From Riptortus pedestris (lineage: Eukaryota; Arthropoda; Insecta; Hemiptera; Alydidae): 64,000 nt of DNA. The notes under the pieces are model-generated. The model was not told the DNA's origin and did not search any database. It worked only from the letters and a program-made list of their open reading frames with translations. A program made the translations under genes and the position numbers. The stretch is taken from positions 18,407,501-18,471,500 of the forward strand of contig CM032230.1 in NCBI GenBank assembly GCA_019009955.1. Direction: 5' to 3'. This document shows positions 48,734 through 55,649 of this stretch, piece after piece (the stretch's first letter is position 1; each line of letters begins with the position of its first letter).

Positions 48734-49573
48734 GAACTGACCTCATTTTCGTCATCTCGTGGGTAGGATCGATGGAAATTTTAAGAAATTTTTCGAAACT
48801 CGCATCATGTGTAAGACCTCAATAGCTGATTTCTGCTAAAACACTTAGCTGTTTTAATAGAAGTTCAGTCTCTGCTGAGAGATAGTACAGGCGAGAAGTA
48901 GTCGGGTTACAGTAGGCTGAATCTGAAGCTGAAGGATTATGGGTTGTCAACGCACCAGGGTCTCCCGTCTAGAGAATGCCAGCTATGACTGTATTTAGTC
49001 CTTCACGACTGGGTTCTTATATAGGGATTGTTGTACCCGACCTTTGGACCTGCCAATCAAAACATGCTCAAAAAGTGTATTTAACGGGAAATTATTATCG
49101 AAATTCATCCGTATTATTAATTAGTGTATCGATGTTAAGAGCTGTGAATGTTATTATAAAAATCTATCAGCGATATCTACTAAAATGCTAGAGCACATGG
49201 TGACTTAACTCCAAATTGGATATAACTCTTATTTAATGGTAAAAAATATATATTTAAGTATTCATAAATAATAATCTTAATGTGCTCTGTGCTGGCATTA
49301 TTCAGAATATAAAATATGTGGTCATTTATGATGGGTTTATGTAATGTAATGTCAGATTCATTACACATTTGAAATAAGATTGGCACTATAAACTTTGTCA
49401 ATACAATGTATAATAACAGAAAAATTTTAATTTTCATAATCCACCTCCAAACCTACCTCCCATTGGTCCGATTTCAGCCATTAATGAACTTGATCTTTAG
49501 ATTTACTAATATGTTTAAATATTGAGTTTAGTAACGGTCATACAAAAATTACGACCTTTAAAGTGTTATCAGT

Positions 49574-49633
<60 letters not shown>

Positions 49634-52600
49634 ATGGAACAAATTAGCTCTTTTTCCCTTAATGAGATAATTTTTTTATATTGTGTGCAAGATTTAGCTA
49701 GAATGTCATTAGGCACATTGGTTCCCTTCCTGAGACCTAAAAAGTACTGGCTGTATGCACAAAGTACTAAGAAATTAATAATTAACAGAATACTAAAAAT
49801 GTCAACTCAAGTAAGACGAAGAAGTGGATTTCACAGGACACTGAAAACAAGAATTAATTAAATTTCTTAATAACGAGCCAACAATTTTTATACTTGTATT
49901 ATATCTTAATTTAAAGGAGGCTCAGGTTAGCCTAGTAAGATAAAGCGTTGACCTTTATCGCACATGGTAAAACTAGAGTGGCGAGTTCGAATCTCATCTG
50001 GGCAAAGGAAATTATTTAGTGAAAAATTCATTAAATAAATTCCATAGTCCCACCTTGGCAAGAAATGGATGTTAATAAATAATAATAATTTTAATTTAAG
50101 GCAGCTATTTAAATTAATAAAAGATTTCTTTAAAGTTATATGTACAACTCAAAATGTAAATTCAAATCATATTGGATTTTATTTATAACTAGATATAATC
50201 TCTGGTTTAAAAATGTTGGCAGATCGTAAAGATATTACAATATTTTAAACTATTTGAAGTTACATAATATTTTCTCACCCAGAGTACTTGAAAACTTCCA
50301 AAGGAAAAATGCTTGGGCTTATAAAGTAATGAGTAATAAATGGCAAAAATTAAAAACTTCTACATTAAATAACATAACATGAACTTCATTTTCCTCATCT
50401 CCTGGGTAGCAGTTATTTTAAAAGAAATGTTTTGAGAAATGTCTTGAGCACTACCTCAATAGCAGATTCCCCTTAAAGAAAATCTGACGTGAGCACCACA
50501 TGACTTCCTGAGACTCCTTTTAAATTAAATTAAATAAATAGTTTTCTCCACTTCATTTAAAATGATTTAATTTGAAAATAATATACGATATCTCCATTCT
50601 AATACATTGTATAAAAAAGGTCAAGGAGTATAATTTATTGATCTATTTAAGAAAAAAAAATATTTTATACAAATCTCTGGAATATCAAATAGATAAGGAG
50701 AAACTTGCAATATTTTATTTACTTTTTTCACTGCCCTCTAAACCCCCTCCCTGTTATTTGATTTTGATCAAACTATACATCTGATCTAAATATGAGGTTT
50801 CAACATTCTAAGAATAGTTGTTTTATCAGGTTTTCCTCTCTTTACCAAACTCCACATTTATGAATTTTATTATATGTATATAGAAAGATCAGTTATTGTT
50901 AATGGCTCAGATTGGACTAGGAGATGTGGAGTTTGATCGAAAAATATCATATAAACAATGTTATTGCAAATTGTGAATGGATTTCCTACAATTGTTCTGT
51001 GTATTTTTTAGTATTTAACCTTCAGAATACCCCAGTTGTACTTATTTCCCATTAGTAATTTGCCAGTATATTGCGAACCGTCTTATTCTGAGCGTAAATA
51101 CATACTTTTTTCCAAAAACAAGGAAAGAGGGGACAAAACAAGAAATTCATATCACACAGGAGAATCAAAAAATGTTGTATAATCAATCTCATGAAAATGT
51201 AATGTGCTACAATTGTTGCTCTGTATTTTCTTTCTATAACTCGAATATTAATCAAGATGTTTGTACTTTTTAGATTTCAGCTTTTATTGGATCCTCACTT
51301 CTACTCATATGATTTTCATTTGAAATAAATGTATCACTAAAGTTCTTATGTTTATTTTACATTTCAAGTCCTTGCTACTTAAGCTTCTTATTTTGTGAGA
51401 AGTAAAGAATACTATGTGAAATAATGTCATCAGTTGATGTAACACTTGGTTTTAGCAGGACCTGCATGGCTTACATTTTTTACAATTAAAGTAAATTACA
51501 TATTTGGGATTGTTGTAAAATCTAGTTGTGCATCTCCTCTTGAGACCAAAATCGACTAAAAGTGAGGTGCCATTTAGAGGAGAACGAAAATACAAAATTT
51601 CAAATTTGTCCATTGGTATTAGAGATACAAAAAATTTAAATTGGACCTTTTTTGTTTATCATCGAAAGATCTATAAATTATACTCTATTACATTTTTCTC
51701 TTCTATGCATTGGAACGTAATTCTGAGTACATCACTTCTGAATAAAATGTATGGCTGCATTGTCATGCATGGCATCACTGTGTTTATTTAATTTAATGGG
51801 AATAGAAAGATGTAATGTGGCGCCCACATCAGATGTTCTGATTTATAACAGACATCATGACGAAATTAGTTAAAATAAATTCACTCTTGGAAAAAACCGA
51901 TAATTTTGTTTTTTCAGATAAAATCTGAAAGCCAATATTTTTTTCCATTACTGTACTTCATACAAGGAGTTAAAATCAAAGTCCGTCATGCAGGGACTGC
52001 TTAAACTAAGCAGATTTCCCCACGTGTGCCATGTATTTATATTTATCTCAAAATGTAAAAGTTCAATGAGAACATTATTTGGTATTTAGGCTTCAAATAA
52101 AGTGCTTCATATTATAAAAGCTATTTGTTATTATGACATGAATAGGAGTGGAGGTTTACTGATGGCCGAAAACTAAAATATGGAAATATCTCGGGTCAAT
52201 ATTTAATTTAGAGAAAACATGTATATAAAAACGCTTATAGAACATCACATTTACAATAAGATTGATTCTATAATTTTTCGATCTGATGAATAACAATGGA
52301 GATATTTCGAATTTTCAAAATTCTCCCCCTCTAAACCCCCCCCCCTCTCCAACTGGTCTAATTTCTGCAAAATGCTTCAACGATGAAGTATAAACCAATA
52401 CCAACACATAATAAGTGAAACCTGTATTAGCTTATTATTCATTATTGTAAATACAAACCTTACTTTTGATATAAATTAGTGTTTCATTAATTTTCCCATA
52501 TACTGAAAAGAGGTTTTATACTATATAACATATGTAGGCAACCACCGGCCTGCAGTAAGGTTTGATCCGGCCCACCAGAAATTTTGAAAAACGCTCTTAA

Positions 52601-53561
52601 ACAAAAATATTACACTACTTACTCCAAATGAGGAAGATGAGGAGAGATTTGTGCGTTTGGCAGTACTTATAAATGCAAACAGTTCTTTTCAATGATGAAA
52701 GTTAATAAATCAAAACATCGTACAAGGCTGACTGACGATAATTTGGAAAATTCTTTTCATCTTTGTATCAGGGGAATTAATCCAAAGATAAAAAGAATAT
52801 TGTTTGTAATAATTTCAAATTTTATGATTTAATTGTAATGTTGTGCCTATTTTTTTCATTTCATTTTGTTATTTTAATAAATTGTATTATAATTACATTG
52901 TTGTATAATTTCATGTCTGATATCTATCGTTAAAAATTATGAACACTACTTAAAAATGCACTACTTTTAAAAGCAGCCCACAAACGCATTTGCACACTAA
53001 AATTTTGCCCGCAACATGTCAAAGGTTGCCCATACCTGCTATATAATAAGTACCAAATTGCTTGAAAACTATGGGTGATACTAAACAACATAAGCCAGAT
53101 TTGGATTCACCACAAAACAATTTATAAGGATCAAATAGTAAAATAAAAAAGTTTAAAAAAAATATTTTTTGTTCATCTGTGTTATTATTTATTATGCTCT
53201 TTTTACTGAATACTATAGATCTGGATTCTATATGTTACTATATATATATTTGTGTGTGTGCATGTGTTTTTGTAAATTTTGTTAAGTGTAATAACAAAAG
53301 CCTTATTGTGTTGCAGTGATAGCATGCAAGCCCCAGATCCCACCTTACTTGTTTGCTCTGCTCCCGAAGGACCAAATCTTCGATGGAGAAGACGAGGATT
53401 CGTGCAGGAGTGGCGGGCGGAAGAAGGGGAAGGAAGCTGAGGGGAGGGAGGAGGAGGAAACAGCGAGGGCGGACAATGACACCATAGACAACCCTTACCT
53501 GCGACCCGTCAAACTCCCACCGCCCAAGATAAAGATAAAGGATCTACTCCCGCCTATGTGA
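35124..53561 (+). CDS. TAF8: TAF8, TFIID subunit (histone-fold), 4 coding exons
   Basis: Join 35124-35235, 37100-37386, 42281-42428, 53317-53561: 263 aa, all introns GT-AG, frame kept throughout. Exon 1 and the start of exon 2 form the histone-fold domain (MTERKVLTAVVSSILVEAGF, then EIGNSSRIYCELAGRTEPLF and DVLLALVNMG). Exons 2-3 hold the TAF8 signature (GVKQPHPSYIPTHLPPFPDP, HAYIRTPTHKQPVTEYEAIR, KRDIERALNKF). The C-terminus is acidic/basic (FDGEDED, KKGKEAEGREEEE) and ends KLPPPKIKIKDLLPPM, a likely nuclear import region. TAF8 pairs with TAF10 and helps recruit TAF2 into TFIID, so it acts in the nucleus in Pol II initiation. It is slightly shorter than the human (about 310 aa) and fly (about 330 aa) proteins. 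Key regions are intact. The introns span 1.9, 4.9 and 10.9 kb, full of transposons. Confidence 0.95.
35236..35670 (+). repeat. Decayed tandem duplications of TAF8 exon 1 end with splice donor
   Basis: Units of about 117 bp resembling the end of exon 1 plus the donor. 'gggctttgaatttacctggt' ... 'cttcaaaacaGTAAGT' (donor 35354); a copy without donor near 35415-35475; 'ctttgaagtttttcaaagcg|GTAAGT' (35544); 'attgaagttcttcaaaccaG TAAGT' (35660). All lack an intact TAF8 frame. Confidence 0.78.
36725..36800 (+). repeat. Distant fifth copy of the TAF8 exon 1 tail
   Basis: 'ggtctcgaggagttttgagg', 'tttgactattactggaatgg' and 'gaaattcttGTAAGT' mirror exon 1 (gtctcgagcattttggtaga, tttgactatgcacagaatgg, gaagttttacaaagcagtaa). 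It includes more of the exon's 5' side than the other copies. Confidence 0.6.
37100..37386 (+). CDS. TAF8: TAF8 coding exon 2
   Basis: Acceptor 'tttgttggcag', donor CCG|GTAAGA. It encodes residues 38-133, the second half of the histone fold and the proline-rich TAF8 motif. Confidence 0.95.
37524..37944 (-). repeat. Family P repeat in TAF8 intron 2
   Basis: 'gtctgccacgcaggggcttc', 'aagtaaaagttcaatgagaa', a poly-G block and 'gattagttcgatgcagtctt' in minus orientation; it ends in the TA run. Confidence 0.7.
37945..37993. repeat. (TA)n microsatellite
   Basis: About 48 bp of TA at the break of the family P copy. Confidence 0.9.
38395..40004 (+). pseudogene. Decayed non-LTR retrotransposon with restriction-like endonuclease (R2/NeSL-like)
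   Basis: Several frames, in order on the + strand: the polymerase box KGVGQGDP (about 38438) and FGDDVALIAKDK (about 38580, the Ala of FADD replaced by Gly). Then comes a thumb-like segment IRSCAKEILSLPLNTNCMFY, RKVRGLGLFKAYWEAFLQHI (39000-39140), and a knuckle CRHCSEIETLSYVLDSCQWG (about 39495). Last is the endonuclease region (ILDPTVRFQMNKS, EKKAIYKPCCLYF, then IVGLLFGSRGVLHQ and IVNHHLY). The order RT, thumb, Cys-rich knuckle, C-terminal endonuclease with a DPTVRFE-like strand is typical of R2/NeSL-group LINEs. Many stops and frameshifts; same sense as TAF8. Confidence 0.75.
40310..40862. repeat. 51-bp tandem minisatellite, left part
   Basis: About 10-11 copies of a 51-bp unit (gatgaataggagggacatta, then gtccaagagatatgcaggtc and tttaatacagt). 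The unit is a multiple of three, so a 17-residue repeat (MNRRDISPRDMQVFNTV) stays open. A duplicate of the block's start appears at 40310 and 40462. Confidence 0.9.
40872..41098 (+). mobile_element. tRNA-derived SINE, complete (227 bp)
   Basis: It begins 'agggctcaggttagccctgc' (A-box region) and has the B-box-like 'ggcgagttcgattcttgcc' and a body 'cccaccctggctagaaaagg'. The 3' tail is 'taataaataaataaataa'. A 9-bp target duplication TAATACAGT flanks it (40863-40871 and 41099-41107), splitting the 51-bp minisatellite. Confidence 0.85.
41099..41527. repeat. 51-bp tandem minisatellite, right part
   Basis: About eight further copies of the same unit to the right of the SINE. Both strands stay open through it because of the unit length. 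Confidence 0.9.
41599..42209 (-). repeat. Family P repeat, full-length minus-strand copy
   Basis: It starts 'gtccgtcacgcaggggctgc', has a (TA)n run at 42031-42083, and ends 'gctgatttcccttaaggg' plus 'gaatctgctaa' (palindromic terminus). About 610 bp, the cleanest complete copy in this orientation. Confidence 0.82.
42281..42428 (+). CDS. TAF8: TAF8 coding exon 3
   Basis: Acceptor 'gatgtctgcag', donor CAT|GTAAGT. It encodes THKQPVTEYEAIREKSAIQK followed by RDIERALNKFETK, the helical region after the TAF8 motif. Confidence 0.95.
42577..43060 (+). repeat. Family P repeat
   Basis: Starts 'agcagatttcccttaaggga', then 'aaaatgaggtctattcaaaa', a (TA)n run (42703-42754), 'ctctagcggttgctagattg' and 'tcttactcatgtcatattaa'. 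Confidence 0.75.
43085..43260 (+). other. GC-richer insert of unknown origin in a family P copy
   Basis: An open frame reads ILASWDPFPALSANIKQIAE, then KALDTLPRTVPALVDTLVAN. Its composition differs from the AT-rich surroundings. It interrupts family P sequence that resumes near 43270. I do not recognise the protein. Confidence 0.4.
43270..43495 (+). repeat. Family P fragment and long (TA)n
   Basis: A diverged family segment ('tattcgatttttacttactc', 'aatggctaaaatttgg') followed by about 70 bp of TA (43419-43488). Confidence 0.6.
43496..44963 (-). mobile_element. piggyBac-type element remnant (5' end intact, 3' end lost)
   Basis: The 5' terminus lies at the right: TTAA (44960-44963), and on the minus strand CCCAGATTCTCCTGAAGTC follows it. 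That block recurs inverted at 44558-44581. The left terminus is lost in the TA array at 43488. Confidence 0.62.
43505..44754 (-). pseudogene. PiggyBac-derived (PGBD-like) gene lacking the catalytic domain
   Basis: Minus strand, two exons: exon 1 about 44754-44725 (MDELTDIVVEG) with donor GTAAGT. The acceptor 'ttttcag' near 44190 leads into KKWTLSELVDFLESADDEEI. The N-terminal region has the PGBD hallmarks MLPPTNCNEDITDEDSGGEE and DNLPGSQL. It then reaches the start of the dimerisation domain (YFRYFMDEEVITLLLKYTNQ). There the frame jumps almost directly to the C-terminal Cys-rich domain (CSLCSKQTTTKCEKCDVGLH, then VECF), one frame off and ending at a stop near 43508. The DDD catalytic core that should lie between is absent. 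If expressed it would be N-terminus plus, after a frameshift, the DNA-end-binding Cys-rich domain. Most likely a dead deletion derivative; a host-used fragment cannot be excluded. Confidence 0.8.
44964..45226. other. Family P end block and unassigned AT-rich sequence
   Basis: 'tttacacagcccctgcttca' right after the piggyBac TTAA is a family P end, so the piggyBac element inserted into a family P copy. The rest is featureless. Confidence 0.45.
45227..45990 (+). repeat. Family P repeat, long copy
   Basis: Starts 'tagcagatttcccttgaggg'. It has 'catgacgcgattttcgaaat' and a TCTA-type run in place of pure TA (about 45359-45385). It then runs on to the 'attacagtactagatatag' segment. Confidence 0.75.
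46030..46218 (-). repeat. Family P fragment
   Basis: 'taatgaacttgatctttatt' to 'atagctgatttaccttagag' and 'gaaatctgctaa' in minus orientation. Confidence 0.6.
46219..47150. other. AT-rich TAF8 intron sequence with inverted words
   Basis: Many related words 'ttcatattcata' and 'atgaatatgaatga' in both orientations between 46450 and 46850. No gene or element end recognised. Confidence 0.45.
47151..47875 (-). repeat. Diverged family P copy
   Basis: 'gagtccgctatgtagtcgct', 'cagatttcccatgcac', 'gaagtggtggtttacaaaag' and 'atggcaccttaccaaaat' in minus orientation, with a second overlapping piece at 47660-47850. Confidence 0.55.
47876..48100. other. Unassigned sequence
   Basis: No family P or other recognised repeat; 'gtggggcacttatctctact' and an AT-rich stretch only. 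Confidence 0.4.
48103..48840 (-). repeat. Family P repeat, full-length minus-strand copy
   Basis: Starts 'gtccgtcacgcaggggctgc', includes 'ttagggcgtaataacccagt', 'gagctctcgggggaaagtcc' and a (TA)n run at 48659-48728. It ends 'gctgatttctgctaa', where the centre of the terminal palindrome has been deleted. Confidence 0.8.
48841..49425. other. Unassigned TAF8 intron sequence
   Basis: No recognised repeat or exon. A 71-codon frame (48976-49191) has no known domain. Confidence 0.4.
49430..49630 (-). repeat. Family P fragment with (TA)n
   Basis: 'ttggtccgatttcagccatt', 'atgaacttgatctttagatt', 'aaaaattacgacctttaaag' and a (TA)n run at 49577-49628. Confidence 0.68.
49918..50091 (+). mobile_element. 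tRNA-derived SINE, complete (about 174 bp)
   Basis: Same family as 40872-41098: 'aggctcaggttagcctagta', B-box-like 'ggcgagttcgaatctcatct', 'caccttggcaagaaatgg' and tail 'taataaataataataatt'. The target duplication is about TAATTTAA(A)GG (49907-49917 and 50092-50101). It has a deletion in the body relative to the other copy. Confidence 0.82.
50102..51975. other. TAF8 intron sequence with faint repeat traces
   Basis: Weak family P traces near 50390-50490 ('ttcctcatctcctgggtagc', 'agcagattccccttaaag') and 50880-51300. No exon or other element recognised. Confidence 0.4.
51982..52400 (-). repeat. Family P repeat
   Basis: 'gtccgtcatgcagggactgc', 'aaactaagcagatttcccca', 'aaaagttcaatgagaacatt' and 'tctaaacccccccccctctc' in minus orientation; truncated after the poly-C block. 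Confidence 0.72.
52529..53038 (+). mobile_element. hAT-type transposon, internally deleted (510 bp)
   Basis: Perfect 8-bp target duplication CTATATAA (52521-52528 and 53039-53046). The ends are CATATGTAGGCAACC and, inverted, CAGGTATGGGCAACC, close to the hAT consensus CAGGGGTGGGCAACC. Inside is the remnant of the hAT C-terminal dimerisation domain. It sits in TAF8 intron 3, same sense. Confidence 0.88.
52635..52830 (+). pseudogene. hAT transposase C-terminal dimerisation domain remnant
   Basis: The frame reads FGSTYKCKQFFSMMKVNKSK, then HRTRLTDDNLENSFHLCIRG and INPKIKRI. This is the C-terminal helix pattern (Y.CEQ.FS.M...K...R..LTD..L) of hAT transposases related to the GTF2IRD2/ZBED group; the Glu of CEQ is Lys here. 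Preceded by a stop; only the domain end remains. Confidence 0.8.
53317..53561 (+). CDS. TAF8: TAF8 coding exon 4 and stop
   Basis: Acceptor 'ttgtgttgcag'. It encodes LIACKPQIPPYLFALLPKDQ, the acidic FDGEDEDS, a Lys/Glu-rich linker and the terminal NPYLRPVKLPPPKIKIKDLL; stop TGA at 53559. Its GC-rich codons contrast strongly with the AT-rich intron. Confidence 0.95.
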
Positions 53562-53900
53562 CACACCAACTCTCTCTCTCAGATGACACTCCTCCTCACC
53601 TCTCCCGATTCACATTCATCTGTCATCAACTGTACAAACTAAGTGTATTTTCACAGTAACTTATCACAATTTCAAGTAAATTCCTACCCCCAAAGGACAC
53701 GTATTGGGGAAAAAACTGTTCAGAAGTGGCTGGCATCTTATAAGCTTTTTTTCATTTTAGCTTCGACACCCAAAACAGAGATCATCATCAAATCTCTGAA
53801 ACCTTGTAAATATATTGTTCTTCTATTGTATAATATTTAGCTATATGATCACTAAAATAATATGTACATATGTATTAAATATTTAATAAAAAAACTATTT
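53562..53900 (+). other. TAF8: TAF8 3'UTR
   Basis: About 330 bp after the stop, ending at a consensus poly-A signal. Confidence 0.6.
53885..53890 (+). terminator. Polyadenylation signal of TAF8
   Basis: AATAAA followed by an A run and a T-rich stretch, about 325 bp beyond the stop codon. Confidence 0.6.
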
Positions 53901-54810
53901 TATTTAGAATTGCCATAATGTATACTCCATTTCATTTTGAATTGACAAAATACTCTTCATATCTGGTTAACTAACTGCACTTCATGTTAACAAGACCAAC
54001 TTGGTAGAAGATTAGTTCTAAAAGCTCTCGAAGTTATCAAGAGAACAAATACAATAAACGGTGCGGACGGTGTCATACTCTCCAAAACATGGAAAGCCAT
54101 AATAAAAAAATCTAAAACATGATTTTATCAAGTAGCTATTCAAATTAAAAACACTGCCTGACGAAGATAAACACATTTCCATTGAAAATTCGCAAACAAA
54201 TAGCAAACCCCTGGAGCAGATAGCCGAACTCCTCCCAATGAAAATATTTCCCAGCTGCCTGAATAATAGAAAAACAGGTATTATATAATAATAAATTATG
54301 TTTATGTATTATTTATTTATTGTGGAGCATTCGTTGGGAGGTGATATTGCTCATCAAAAAAGAATTTATATAAATAAAAATATGGAAAACAGTAACCCAA
54401 AAAAATTAAACACTACTATTAGAATTAAGAATGCCAAAAATAAAACGCTTGCTGCGAAGAGACAAAAAAAAACATGAATCAACAAATAAAAAAAATAAAC
54501 AAAAACGAAACATTAAATTCAAAAACAAAAGATATCTTTTATAGAAACCAGATAATTAAAAACTATAATGACTAATAAATTACGAAAACAATTATATATG
54601 TGTCAATGGTCAAAATGGATACTAAAAACAAATATATAAAAATTATTATGTACATAAATAAAATGCTTAGATTAAATTTTCTAATAACTTGCACATTTGC
54701 AATCATATGCTCACAATTTCTCTGTCACACATATACATGCACACACACATTTATACAAATGCATGCAAAAATAAACACAGATATATGTAGCCAGAAATTA
54801 GCTGGAGTTA
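53901..54810. other. Intergenic AT-rich sequence, nothing recognised
   Basis: No gene, element end or tandem repeat seen. Confidence 0.5.
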
Positions 54811-54818
54811 AAACATTT

Positions 54819-54949
54819 TAGCAGATTTCCCTTAAGGGAAATCTGCTATTAAGGTTGTACTTATGACGGAATTTTAAATTTTTTTCTTCAAATGTCCATC
54901 GATCCTACCTAGTAGATGACGAAAATGAAGTCCGTTCAAAACTGTACGG

Positions 54950-55004
<55 letters not shown>
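54819..55004 (+). repeat. Family P repeat, proximal end with perfect 30-bp palindrome
   Basis: 54819-54848 is TAGCAGATTTCCCTT followed by its exact complement, a perfect 30-bp palindrome. It continues with 'aggttgtacttatgacgg' and 'gatgacgaaaatgaagtccg' into a (TA)n run (54957-55004), where the copy stops. Confidence 0.85.
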
Positions 55005-55009
<5 letters not shown>

Positions 55010-55410
55010 ATTATAAATTAGAATATTTGCAAAATAAATTACAACTCTACAAGTTTTTAAATAATAAAATAAAATGTTTCTAAAATATACACAAAAACAT
55101 ACACAACTTGGACTATGTAGTCATTCTGTTGAGCTCGGCCTGTTCATTCATGGTTTAATACTTATATACATTTACAAAGTCCTAAAACTGAGAATATTAA
55201 ATTATTGTACTCATTAGTTAGGAATTTTCATAACCTTTGTGGGACATACAAATATTTATACAATACTTGCCAATCTTTAGCATTCAAAAATAAAATATAA
55301 ACATTGTGATGTAATTTTGGAGAATGAAGAAATTGTTTTCTGAATTCCTCAAGTACTGGACTTACTGCTATAAAATGTATTCTCCAACTCGCTCATATTG
55401 AATAGAGAGC

Positions 55411-55488
55411 GGGGAGAAATGCTGAACTTGAATCAGTCGGTGTGTAAAATTGAAAATGTATGGGGTATTCAGTTCAGCATTTTTCCCC
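55411..55488. ncRNA. Pre-miRNA-like hairpin candidate (78 nt)
   Basis: Left arm 55411-55433 'ggggagaaatgctgaact' plus 'tgaat' pairs with the right arm 55467-55488 'attcagttcagcattttt' plus 'cccc'. There is one mismatch and one bulge in about 22 bp, and the loop is about 33 nt. Size and stem resemble an animal miRNA precursor, but a MITE-derived inverted repeat is an equal possibility. Confidence 0.35.
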
Positions 55489-55649
55489 TTGCTAAAACAG
55501 GTATTATATCTATTAAAAGAAATATAACTATCGCCAATATCTATTAGGTGTAGGAATGTTTAAAAAAAATAATAATCAAGGGCTTTCAGTAAAAACACTG
55601 ATAATAAAGATTCTTATATATAGAAGTATAGTTACAGTATGGACTCCTA

